Shown here: positions 31,394 to 41,600 of the stretch, one piece after another
How the letters are laid out: every line of letters starts with the position of its first letter
Numbering within the stretch: position 1 is the stretch's first letter
Source: Paralithodes platypus
Lineage: Eukaryota > Arthropoda > Malacostraca > Decapoda > Lithodidae
DNA length: 64,000 nt
Assembly (NCBI GenBank): GCA_032716605.1
Contig: CM064495.1
Span: forward strand, 48,779,320-48,843,319
Reading direction: 5' to 3'
Notes under the pieces: model-generated
The model's input: only the letters and a program-made list of their open reading frames with translations
Databases searched by the model: none
Told to the model about the DNA's origin: nothing
Translations under genes and position numbers: made by a program

Positions 31394-34300
31394 CTACACA
31401 TTTTTTGACGTGGAGGGTCCCCCGGTACGGTCCCTGCGGTCATAAGAGCCACGTTGACCACCCCCCCCCCCCCCCCCCCCCCGAAAAGGGCGGGTCACCC
31501 CATCCCCTGTCCGTCGTGCGTCTGACCCCGTTGAAGTGCGGCCGGAAGTGGAAGGCTGGCCAGCCCCTTCTCGGCGGGGATGAAAGGGAGCAGGAGCAGA
31601 AGTGCGAGGCGGAACCGACGCTCTGGCCGGCAACTTCCCTTTCCTGCGCCCTTTCTTGGCGGCAGCATTGGCGGCAGCACCCCGAAGGGGACCGGCATAA
31701 GGACGGGACTGCGAAGACCCTGGTCGCGACACAGCGCGTCTTTGCGTGTCGTAAGCAGGGTCCGCTGACAGAGAAGCGTAGCGTTCCCAAGCATCCTGCG
31801 CAAAAAGCCCCGATGTATATAGCTCAGAGTATAACAAACCCTGACGAATATCCAAAGGGGCTCTCCGGCAGAACGAGGACCTTACCGTCTGGCGTTGTCG
31901 AGTTGCCTCGCACAAAACCGCCTTCAGCTCGGGAACCAAAGACACCGCGAGCTGAAGGTGGATCCGCCGAACGTGGTCCAAACCCTCGCGAAGATCGCCA
32001 GGTGCAGTCGCCTCGATAAGTCGCAGGTGGTGAACAGACGTCTGGAGGGAACCTAGAAGACAAGACAATAAGTTCGCCACCCTCTGCCGCAAGGTAAAAT
32101 CCCTGTCGACAGAGGACTTATCTGGGTGGGAGAAGAACGGGTTAGCAATAGCACAAATTTCAAGTTTGGGTGCGCTAATCCAGGACCAGAACTTGCCATC
32201 CAATCCGCCGACAAATACCAGAGGAGGCAAAAGCAGTGACGACTCTGGGGGAGGGACTGAAATAGATCTGTCGACGGAACGGTTGGCAAAGTCTAAGGCC
32301 TCAGCAAACCAGGCCTCCAATGGGAGAGGATTATCGAGCACGACGGCTAAGCCAGGCTTACCATCGTCGCACAAACCCGTCCCATAGGAGGACAGTCCCG
32401 TTAACACAGCCAGGGACTGAACATCCTGAAGGCTGAAGTCTGACCAGAGCTTAGTTCGAGGAGCAGACGGGGGCTTGGGCTTCACCGAAAAGTACTGAAG
32501 GTCAGTCCTTGTCGGGTACGCCCGCACCTCCACGTCGGCCACCTGACCATCCACCCTGATCGCCCTGAACTGCATTTTGTCATTGATTTGGACCGACCAG
32601 TCCGAAGGTAGGGCCCTCTCACCTGACGGGAAGTCGGTAGCACGCTCCGGGTGGGAGGCCTGCACCCCCTTCCAAACAGCCAAGGAGCCATAGAGGAGCG
32701 GCATAGTCCGCGACGGGACCTTGGCCTTCTGGATGGGGGGCAAGCGCGGACCCTGCCCTAGCAGACGGAGGACCCCCGCATGGGAGACAGCAGGGGCAAC
32801 CACCTGAGCCAGGGCAGGAGCAGTACTAGCCGACGACCGGGCAGGCGGAGAAGCAGGGCGAGAAGGAATGTGGTCCACCGCAGAGGGGAGGGGGACCAAA
32901 GCAGGGGTAGGTTGGGTGAGGCGCTGAGGTTGTGTCACCGCCAAGAAGCGCGATAAGAGGGATTCTTGCATCGCCTCCAAGCGCGCGTCGAAGTGTGACA
33001 CAACCCACCCCTGCATAGCCGAAAATCGATCCGAGAGAGGCGACCCCCCCGAAGATAGTTCGGCCCGCAGGGGCGAGCGTGAGCGAGAGCGAGACCCACG
33101 ACACGAAACAGCAGCGTCGCGGCCCAAAGAAGGCGAGCGACGACGGCCGTGGCGGTCCTGAGGGTCTCGTCCCCGATCACTAACGCCCGAGGGGGAAACA
33201 TCACCATCCCCCTCTTCCAGCGACACGTCAGCCCCCGAGAAAGGGGACCCCGAAACCTCGCTATACTCTACCGAGTCAAGCGGCGGGGTACCCTCACGGG
33301 GAGCCGGCAAGCGAAGATCAGGAATAGAAGAAGGAAGAGGAGCAGGATGACGGGAGGGGGAAGGCTGGCCGGGTGAAAGGAGGTCAGAAGGAGCCGCGGG
33401 GGGAAACAGAGCAAGGATCCCCGGGGCTGAGAGAGCAGGGCGGCCCGACACCGAGGCATAGGAGGGAGGAACCTCCACCTTGGGACGAGACCGAGAAGGA
33501 AGAAGAGGCACCGAAGCAGGAGAAGTAGGAGAAGCAACAACATCCTGGCGGACCCTCCTGGACAGAGTAGAAGGAGGGAGCAGAGGGCCAGCTACATCAT
33601 GAACATCCGCGCGCGTAGAGGACAAATGAAGAGGACGTCTTTTGTGCAGGGGAAGCGGGCGGAAGGTAGTAGAGCCCCTATCCGGAGAGGCCAGGGGAGG
33701 GCGTACAGGGGCAGAGACGCTAACCCCGGCCTCAGGGCGAGAACCATGACGAGGGCGAACGGCGGAGTCAAGGTGAGCAGGAGGACGAGGAGGGGCAGTA
33801 GAGGACAGGCGACAAGGAGAGCGAGAGCGTGGATGGAGCTGGGGATCCACCCGACGATGTGACGACCGACCACGGGACTCGGGGAGGAGGGCCCGAGCAG
33901 GGAGAGGGCCAGGTAAACGGCCTTCAGACGGGTCAGGGATGCCCAGGGCGACGCGGATCCGGTCGTCAACAAAGGCCGGGGAACGGTGGCCCACAGTCCT
34001 AATGTGGTGGGAGACCACCGCCCACACAGACTGAAGGGATGCAGAGGCCACTGCCGCGTCAGAGGAACCAGGGTGATGGTCCACCACATCCACCAGGTCC
34101 ATACACGGGCCACACAAAGCAGGGAAGTAGGCCGTAGAGGACACACATTGAGAGTGGCGTAAGCAGGACCTGTGGCATTCCAAGCACGGGGAGCCACAGC
34201 CCTGGCGAAAGCAAGGCATCCCAACTGCAACGGAAGAACACACCATAAGCAGCACGTTGACGGAGTAAGTGAAGATAATGTCCAATAAAAACCAGGGAAT

Positions 34301-34417
34301 GAGCATGGGTAAACAGGAACACACATGCAAACTGGAAGGCGTACTCACTCTAAACCGGGAGCACCGATGGAGGTGAGGAGGGCGGGTGAGGCGGAAGAGC
34401 ACAAGCAGAACCTGCAA
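31394..34417 (-). CDS. DIRS gag-like ORF1, 1007 codons
   Basis: A single uninterrupted frame occupying the gag position. The N-terminal part has a Cys/His-rich cluster (CFRQGCGSPCLECHRSCLRH, about residues 70-90), followed by a long Ser/Pro/Arg-rich low-complexity region with repeated Arg-Ser pairs. A globular region follows (TKLWSDFSLQDVQSLAVLTG onward, roughly residues 640-870). The tail is basic and Gly-rich (about 31500-31395), including a poly-Gly tract encoded by a C run at 31460-31482. Gag-like proteins of DIRS elements are poorly conserved; the assignment rests on position and on colinearity with copy 1. Confidence 0.8.
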   Translation of the reverse strand: MQVLLVLFRLTRPPHLHRCSRFRVSTPSSLHVCSCLPMLIPWFLLDIIFTYSVNVLLMVCSSVAVGMPCFRQGCGSPCLECHRSCLRHSQCVSSTAYFPALCGPCMDLVDVVDHHPGSSDAAVASASLQSVWAVVSHHIRTVGHRSPAFVDDRIRVALGIPDPSEGRLPGPLPARALLPESRGRSSHRRVDPQLHPRSRSPCRLSSTAPPRPPAHLDSAVRPRHGSRPEAGVSVSAPVRPPLASPDRGSTTFRPLPLHKRRPLHLSSTRADVHDVAGPLLPPSTLSRRVRQDVVASPTSPASVPLLPSRSRPKVEVPPSYASVSGRPALSAPGILALFPPAAPSDLLSPGQPSPSRHPAPLPSSIPDLRLPAPREGTPPLDSVEYSEVSGSPFSGADVSLEEGDGDVSPSGVSDRGRDPQDRHGRRRSPSLGRDAAVSCRGSRSRSRSPLRAELSSGGSPLSDRFSAMQGWVVSHFDARLEAMQESLLSRFLAVTQPQRLTQPTPALVPLPSAVDHIPSRPASPPARSSASTAPALAQVVAPAVSHAGVLRLLGQGPRLPPIQKAKVPSRTMPLLYGSLAVWKGVQASHPERATDFPSGERALPSDWSVQINDKMQFRAIRVDGQVADVEVRAYPTRTDLQYFSVKPKPPSAPRTKLWSDFSLQDVQSLAVLTGLSSYGTGLCDDGKPGLAVVLDNPLPLEAWFAEALDFANRSVDRSISVPPPESSLLLPPLVFVGGLDGKFWSWISAPKLEICAIANPFFSHPDKSSVDRDFTLRQRVANLLSCLLGSLQTSVHHLRLIEATAPGDLREGLDHVRRIHLQLAVSLVPELKAVLCEATRQRQTVRSSFCRRAPLDIRQGLLYSELYTSGLFAQDAWERYASLSADPAYDTQRRAVSRPGSSQSRPYAGPLRGAAANAAAKKGRRKGKLPARASVPPRTSAPAPFHPRREGAGQPSTSGRTSTGSDARRTGDGVTRPFRGGGGGGGGQRGSYDRRDRTGGPSTSKNV

Positions 34418-34549
34418 AGATGGAGAAAGTGTTAACCACCACTCAACACCTCACATGCAGGGTCCATAACACCAGGAAAGTGCATACACCAATATAGTAT
34501 CAGGCAACAAGATGACACAAAAAAGGGTCACAGTGAAAGCCGACTATAA

Positions 34550-34689
34550 CCGCAAATTTGCGGGCCAATGGAGGCATAACCGTACCGACACAACCCTCCC
34601 GCCTCACCGCGAGACCCCCAGCGATCTCCGCAAATTTGCGGGGAGCCGAAACGTCCGTGGACCGAATCGAGCACTCCGCAAATTTGCGG
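34550..34689 (-). promoter_or_regulatory. Three copies of the 14-bp palindrome upstream of DIRS gag (copy 2)
   Basis: CCGCAAATTTGCGG lies at 34550-34563, 34628-34641 and 34676-34689. The position of the second copy-1 site is replaced here by CCGCCTCACCGCGAG. The spacing is preserved between the two DIRS elements. Confidence 0.5.
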
Positions 34690-35662
34690 GACCGGCCGAG
34701 ATGGTCCGGCGCCGAAAAAGCGAGAGGAGCGTCTAGGGAATACCAAAACAGGCCCAGAAAAAAGCGTCAACTCCTTATGACTCCAAGCGACGATGGCCAT
34801 CAAGCTGAGCAGTGTCTTCCTTGATAATATCCTGACTCAACCGGTCAAGGGAGAGGCAAGGAAGACACACCAGGGTAGAGGAGGCACATCCCCCAGGAAC
34901 CACCCCACCCACAGAGATAGAGCAAAGCCCATGAGGAGAAGTGGCAGGAAGGGTGGTTTGGCACAAACAGGGGCCCCCGTAGGGTACCCCAGGAGTGGGC
35001 AAAAGGGAATGAAAGGATGGAGGTGAAAACAGTAAGGGAACACAAAAACCAGTAAATGAAACTGGCGAGAAAAGGGTGGCCTAGCCGTGAGGAGAGAATG
35101 TGTCAGGGGCGAAAAACCCTGTGGTGTGAGGGAGAGGCCCCCGTGGGGTACCCCTGGATATCACGAACCACCAAGCGCCCAGGCCCTTGAGACACAGTGA
35201 AGGCTCGAAAGGGGGGACTCGGGAATAACGCTAATAATGCGGCCGACACAAACCCTACAAACAGCACCGCCACCACGAAATCTCAGATCGTGAACCAACT
35301 GTACACCTAGGCTATGAAAATATGAAAACTCATAGGGCATAGCAATTCCTGAATGAGAAACAAGCTAGGCTAAAAAAAGCTAAAAGCTAAACTATGCCCA
35401 GACTAACAGGAAAAAAGAATATGAAAAGAGAAAGGAATGAAAAACACACACGAGGAACGCGAGGCGCCCCCGTACCTTCGGTAGCTATTTCCACACGCGT
35501 CTCCATTAAACACACTGAGGAGCCCATTTACGTGTGCCCTAGATCACGTAACATCTGTCTAACAAAAAGAAGGCCAGAAAAGCCGAAACGAACCTAAAAC
35601 AGGGTGAATTGAAGGAGCACAACAAAAGCGGACTCAACAATGGCGACGCGTGAAAAAATGAT

Positions 35663-35955
35663 GACAAGAGAGGGTCGCTCATGCGCACGTTCGACAGGGA
35701 TCTGCGCATGACGGAACACGGGATGGGCCTTGAGCGGTAACTAAGGTAAACCCCTTTTTCTTCTCTTCTATACTTTTTTCACCTTCGGTGGTAGTTTTGG
35801 TTAATGTACGTCTCCTAGAGCAAGATAAGGAGTAGACTCTAGACGTTTTCTTTTTAACCGCGGTTGGAATGACGACATAGCAGTCAAAATAGACAAGTCG
35901 TCATTGCAATTAGGTTAATAGCCTTGACGTTGGATTTGCCAAGACTACTAACAAA
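35663..35955 (-). repeat. Right inverted terminal repeat of DIRS copy 2
   Basis: Ends GACTACTAACAAA at 35955, followed by TATACATTCTTGATAATCA of the minisatellite. Confidence 0.85.
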
Positions 35956-36716
35956 TATACATTCTTGATAATCATGTACAGTATGTACTGTATATACACT
36001 ATGATCATCATACTATTCACACATAGATAAACAAGGCAATTGGATATGGCAGACTTTGCCCTTGGCCTTACTGTCGGAGACTGCCACAAAATGTTTGGGG
36101 CTCTTAAAGACAATCACTACTACGACCACCATCCCTACTACTGTTAAAATCATCACTACTACCACAATCACCATCTTTAATACTGTGATGTGTGTAGGGA
36201 ACACACACACACACTGATCATCACAACAGTCAACTACTACCACAATCACCACCATAACTACTGTAATGTGTGTGCCCCATAAGCTACACAGACAAAAATC
36301 AAGACACCCCATCACTGCTGTGATGCGTGTGCCCCGCACACAGAAACACGGCACACAAGCAAACAGACATGGCGATTACAATACTACATCACCCATACGT
36401 GGGGCAATACATTCTTGGTAATACAGGTACATAATGAAAATGACAGGCTTATTTGCATAATCATAATACAGTACACACACAGAAGAAATATACAATCTTG
36501 GTTATCATTTCCACATGCTTATCATAACTTCAAGACAAAGTGCTTATTAGAATACCATCAATAGATATTAGTTATTAAATTCATAAAAAAATGACTAAAG
36601 TAAACATGCAGACATCTACTGTATATATTTTAATAACTATTTGCGATAATAAACATGGCAATACTAGATACAAACTGATTAACAACATGCCATTAATTCT
36701 ATTACTAAGGCACATA
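35956..36716. repeat. Minisatellite remnants and CAC/ACC-rich simple sequence
   Basis: 35956-36010 and 36405-36510 contain diverged units of the array seen at 27080-27565 (ACATTCTTGGTAATACAGG). 36117-36350 is a low-complexity stretch rich in ACTACTACCACAATCACCA with repeated TGTGATGTGTGTG-type blocks. No gene is visible. Confidence 0.5.
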
Positions 36717-36721
36717 ATAAA

Positions 36722-37546
36722 GCCGGTGTCACACGAGCAACTTTATCGGCTACATGTATCGGAGCCTTGAATCCACTACCAGTAATCCTGTTACTTTTAA
36801 CCCGGTGAGCCCCAGATAGTTATTAATAAATGTATTATTATTATTATTACCACCAGGGACCAGCCGGTTTTGATTTTTTTTTTTTTCCAGAAACAATAGC
36901 GAATGGGTTAGGAATGAAGGAAAAACCACGAAAAACCGATCAAAAAGCTCAAAAAATGGTCCTACAGAGCCCCCGAAAACGGATTTTGCAAGAGTAAAAA
37001 ATTGAAGGGAATTTCCCCCCCCCCCCCCAAAAAAAAGGTTTTGCGCGCTCACGCGCACGCGGTTGGACTTTGAGAGTTTTCAACCATCGGCATGGGTGCG
37101 TGGGATACTTACACAGTTCCCATACAAATCTGAGCCCTCTAGGTAGAGCCACTCTGAGCCTTACGACTGAGCTATAAGGGTGACTCGTCAGGCGAGTCGC
37201 TGGGGTTTGGCGTTACATACATAGGTGACTCGTCAGATGCGTCCCTGGGGCTGGCCGGGTTAATTGATGTTTGTGGCTTATTTGCTTATAAAATTGGAAA
37301 GTATACTACTAGGCACTCTAATACACAAAATAAGAGCCATAATGAAAGCGAAAAGTGTCAGACAATAGTTAGTTAAAATAGGACTTGAGGCTATCAATCC
37401 TTCTGGATTATTAAGCCAACACACTGCAAGTCAAGAATAGCATCAGGACTGAAATTTCTTTTCAGAGAACTGGAGTCCCTTCCAGAAAGTAGGCTCGATT
37501 GTGGCCACTTACAGACTGACTGCTATAATGCTTGTGTGACACCGGC
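36722..37546. mobile_element. DNA transposon with GCCGGTGTCACAC ends and 5-bp target duplication
   Basis: Terminal repeats GCCGGTGTCACACGAGCA (36722) and its inverse (ending 37546, with one A/G difference) are flanked by ATAAA at 36717-36721 and 37547-37551. There is no transposase. A second element at 36801-37259 is inserted inside, leaving about 366 bp of the host element. Confidence 0.65.
36801..37259. mobile_element. piggyBac-like non-autonomous element flanked by TTAA
   Basis: The ends CCCGGTGAGCCCCAG and the inverse of CCCGGCCAGCCCCAG are flanked by TTAA on both sides (36797-36800 and 37260-37263), the hallmark of piggyBac insertion. The interior has a tRNA-like stretch on the minus strand (CCTTATAGCTCAGTCG near 37185), two GTGACTCGTCAG repeats, a T run at 36876-36887 and a C run at 37015-37028. 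No transposase. Confidence 0.65.
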
Positions 37547-37629
37547 ATAAACCAGATCTAAAATAACTATAACTTTTAATACGACACATAAACCAACATG
37601 TAAACACGAATCACATAGGGCTCATAACA

Positions 37630-37976
37630 AAATGCTCCATTAACCCTATTTGGTCTGAGGGGGGTATTTTTGGAACTCTCCTGTTTTCACTCAATTAGTT
37701 TCGAAAACAAACTCATTAGCTTGGGGATAATAAAGACGCTTCACCACATTCAGGTGTATCATATTTTTTTTTCTGGCTGACTAATAACGAGTTTGTTTAG
37801 GACTTTGGCCATGACATTTGACATTACTATTAAAAAAATCAAACTTGAAAGGGTCTGGGTGGGCAATAGTTTTGTCTTTTTTGTTTGAAGGAAGTTCTGG
37901 GAAGGCGTTACGTTAGCCTAGGGGATGTACTAAAATCCACTTCAAAAATGGCAAAAGCAATAAAATCCTCAATAAC
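37630..37976 (+). repeat. Dispersed ~330-bp repeat (foldback-related), copy
   Basis: Contains TTAACCCTATTTGGTCTGAG, ATTAGCTTGGGGATAA, a TTCAGGTGTCATATTTTTTT core and an end CGTTACGTTAGCCTAGGGGA, as in 26385. Confidence 0.6.
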
Positions 37977-38000
37977 GTATGTATGTATGTATGTATGTAT
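37977..38000 (+). repeat. GTAT microsatellite
   Basis: About six GTAT units. Confidence 0.9.
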
Positions 38001-38396
38001 AATATTATACTCAGGCACATACCTCATGCCTGGGGGTGGCTGACTCAAGACAAAGCCCAAACAGGGGCAATGTAAGATGTAATGTAAAATATTTGTTAAA
38101 TTAAAATGTAAAACTTGGAAACTAAACAAACCAAAATTGGGACAAGGACAATATAAAGTCAAATTAAATCAACAATAAAACAAGATTGATGATGACGATC
38201 GTGTGTCGTCTTAGTAGGGGCATCGAGTACATGTTTTGGGGAATACATGACACCAGTAAGTCCGTATTGAAGAGGTTAATAACCTGAAATTTGACTTCTT
38301 TCAGAGTTAAGATAAGAAGTAACTTGAGCTTTAGACTACTCTAAAACATACTATTCTTCCACTGATTTCATACTTTTTAGAGATATTTCTTAGGAT
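38001..38396. other. 3' flank / 3' UTR side of SACS
   Basis: Downstream of the SACS stop on the minus strand. It contains a fragment ATGTAAAACTTGGAAACTAA near 38105, related to the small foldback at 60616. I could not fix a polyadenylation site. Confidence 0.4.
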
Positions 38397-38672
38397 TTAA
38401 ATGATATGTGAAAGAATCTCTTTCAGCTCCCGGATCTTCCCCAAGACAAAGTCTACATCTTGTTGTGTGTAGTTGTCACAAGGACAGTGATTGTAGTTAG
38501 GGTACCGCAGCCCACCGTAATGTCTCTCTCTTTCCTCCACTTCCTCCGTCAACTGGATCGCTCTGGGCAGGTTAAGGCGGGAGGCCAGATATTGTAGGGG
38601 TTTGCCCCGCCAATTAGAGGACTCCCATCGGTTACTCTTGTACAAGCAAGCCTTCAGGAACTTCTCCGCTGC
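38397..38672 (-). CDS. SACS: SACS terminal exon (rest of HEPN domain)
   Basis: The acceptor is TGTGTCCCCCAG (38673-38684), phase 0, with a TAA stop at 38397-38399. The sequence starts AAEKFLKACLYKSN, which joins the preceding exon's ICHQ to form the typical HEPN motif Q-A-A-E-K-x-L-K-A. It continues with RHYGGLRYPNYN, the second conserved HEPN element, and ends VLGKIRELKEILSHII. Its 7.5 kb separation from the J-domain exon is due to a transposon-filled intron. Confidence 0.9.
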   Translation of the reverse strand, partial: AAEKFLKACLYKSNRWESSNWRGKPLQYLASRLNLPRAIQLTEEVEERERHYGGLRYPNYNHCPCDNYTQQDVDFVLGKIRELKEILSHII

Positions 38673-41600
38673 CTGGGGGACACATACATAATTATATCAA
38701 TTGTATATGATAGGACATACACAAACACACATTCCAATTCTTTTTTGAATGAATTGATGCACACACTAGTAAATTCTGAAAATTGAAACAATACCAAAGG
38801 ATTGGAAAAATTTACATAATTTTGATTTTATTATTACTGAGAGGAAGACAGTTGGAAATATATTAGAAACAAAAAAGTCTATTCAAATAGTAGCTACACA
38901 GTCGATCCTCCGCTTACGTGATAATATGGGTGACACGAGGCCTCACATAAACAGAGTTCGCGTAAATGGAATACCGAACCTTATGGGATTAAAGGTGGGG
39001 AGGGGCGCTTTTCATCATAGCCTTATCGCTGCCACTGACAAAGTCTGTGGGAAAACAAAGGGTCACCCCAGGAATAAGACCTCTTGGTGGTGGAATGTTG
39101 AGGTAGAACATGCTGTGAAAGAGAAAAGGAGATGCTTCAAAGCATGGAAGAAAGGAGGCAGCAGGGAGGAATACCAGGCAGCTAAACAAACTGCCAAAAG
39201 AGTTATTTACAATGCTAAAAATCGCATTAAGGACCTGGTCCTCGAACAAGTGTGTAACACTGACAATCCCAATGGGATCTTCAACCTAGCTAGGCGAGTT
39301 AAAAATGACACTAGGGATATTATAGGTGAACAGTGTGTTAGAGATGATAATGGGAAGATTGTGTATGCAGAAAATGAAATCAGAGAAGCATGGGAGGTAC
39401 ACTATGAACGATTGCTAAATGTAGAGTTTGAATGGGATAAGGAACAGCTTAGTATCGAAAAACCAATATCTGGGCCCCCTCCTTTGATAGCACCAGCTGT
39501 AGTGAGCGACGCAATCAATAAAATGAAGGACGGTAAAGCTCCAGGTTGCTCCGACATTGTCGCTGAGATGATAAAAGCCTCAGGGGAGATTGGTGTAAAC
39601 GTCAGAGTTGATAAACACCATTATTAAAGATGAGAAAATCCCAGAGGATTGGCTTAAAAGTGTAATAGTAAATATATACAAAGGAAAAGGGGATGCGCTA
39701 GATAGAGGAAATTATAGGGGCCTGAAAATGCTTGACCAAATCATGAAGGTCTGTGAGAGTCCTTGAGGGTTTGATCAGGCAAAGCATCTCTATTGATGAT
39801 ATGCAGTTTGGTTTTATGCCAGGACGTGGTACAACCGATGCTATCTTCATAGTCAGGCAGATACAGGAAAGATACTTACTAAAAGGCAGGGATCTTTACT
39901 TTGTGTTTGTGGACCTGGAGAAGGCCTTTGATAGGGCACCTAGAGATGTTGTACAGTGGGCTATGAGGAAACTTGCTGTGGAAGAGTGGCTGGTGCGTGT
40001 GATAATGAAGATGTATGAGGATTCGCGAAGTTCGGTGAGGGTGAAGGGTGTACTGAGTGATGAGTTCGCAGTCCGTGTTGGAGTCCATCAGGGTTCAGTA
40101 TTAAACCCCCTCCTCTTTATTATGGTCTTGGAGGCGCTGTCTAGAGTTTTTAGAGGCGGACTCCCGTTGGAACTGTTTTATGCGCAGACGATTTAGTCCT
40201 AATAGCTGACAGTATGCAGGATGCTGAGGCCAAATTCAGAGAGTGGAGAGAGGGCATGGCGAGCAAGGGTTTAAGAGTTAATATTAACAAAACCAAGGTT
40301 ATGCATTGTAGTTTGAGACGAGGCAATGTGGAAAAGAGCGGTGCATACCCATGTGCAGTGTGTGGAAAGGGAGTGGGCGTTAACTCAATTCAATGTAGCA
40401 TCTGTCGATGTTGGGTACACCATGGGAGTAAGCGCTGTAGTAGAATAAAGGGGCCCCTGCCGAAGGATAAGTCAGAAATAGAGAAATTTGAGTGCGTAGT
40501 GTGCAAAGGCGAGCTTGTGTTAAGTGATGATCCTGTGGCTGTGAATTTTGGAAATGAGTCTTTGGAGCTGGTGAACAAGTTTTGTTACCTAGGAGATACC
40601 ATCTCTGCCGGTGGTGGGGCCGAGGCTGCCACTGTTGCTAGAATTAGGTGTGGCTGGGGGAAGTTCAGAGAATTGATGCCAATCCTGACCATGAAAAGAA
40701 TGCCTCTCCCCCTGAAGGGAAAGGTGTATGCCTCATGTGTTAGAAGTGCAATGACGTATGCCTCAGAAACATGGGCCGTTAAAGTAGAGGATGTCAACAG
40801 AATGGAGCGTAATGAGATGAGAATGGTGAAATGGATGTGTGGGGCCAGGCTACAGGATAGAATAACAAATGTTGAGCTGAGGAGACGTTTAGGTATAAAG
40901 AGTATTAGCGAGGGGATGCGTACAAGTAGACTGGGATGGTATGGACATGTGGAGAGAATGGATGAACAAAATTGGGTGAAAAAATGCAGGTCTGTGATTG
41001 TGGAGGGAGCTGCACCAAGGGGTGGACCGAGGAAGACCTGGGATCGGGCTATACGCGCCGATCTCAAATCCAAGAACTTGACAAATGAAGCAGCCCTTAA
41101 CAGGGTTGCCTGGAACGCCGCCATTAGGACAAGAGACTGAAACTGCACTTATGTGTGGAACACTCAGTCTTAAAATTTTATGTATGTATGTATGTATAAC
41201 AATATAATTTTAAATTCCTGCCTCAACACTTGTGACTGGAATTTGGCGTCAGGAATGCAATGATCGATCATTCAGTTTGCCATAATCAAGCTCGTCATCC
41301 AACTATTTGCAGACCTGTACCAGTACACCCCCAAGTCGTTCATATTTCTGATATTCTTGTAGCAGCGGGGGTGGGCAGCTATATGTACCACCACTGGGCA
41401 AATTTTATGGCTTCCTGACAGAACTGACATGTTGCACGTAAACATTATCGTAAACCGGGACTCGTCTTGCTTCCTCCCTCTGACTTGTTTGGCATGGCAG
41501 GTAATGTAGGTTGATTTGTGCATCATATTTTAATTCAGCCCAGTTTCGTCGATATTGTAGATCTGGTCCTGGGTATAGCGGGAAATTTTTCCTTTTGTTT

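Larger units (their letters stand above)
27566..35955 (-). mobile_element. DIRS1-like tyrosine-recombinase retrotransposon, copy 2 (well preserved)
   Basis: About 8.39 kb, with inverted terminal repeats at 27566-27910 and 35663-35955 and an internal complementary region at 27976-28090. Gene order in the minus direction is the palindrome cluster, gag-like ORF1 (34417-31394), RT/RNase H/methyltransferase-like ORF (31200-29462), then tyrosine recombinase (to 28524), internal complementary region and terminal repeat. There is no flanking duplication, as expected for recombinase-mediated insertion. It is clearly related to copy 1 but far less damaged; the one obvious lesion is a frameshift near 30180. 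Confidence 0.95.

Noticed and set aside
33599..34326. Proteins on both strands across the DIRS gag region
   Set aside because: High G+C and Ser/Pro/Arg bias keeps several frames open; only the 31394-34417 frame is colinear with copy 1.
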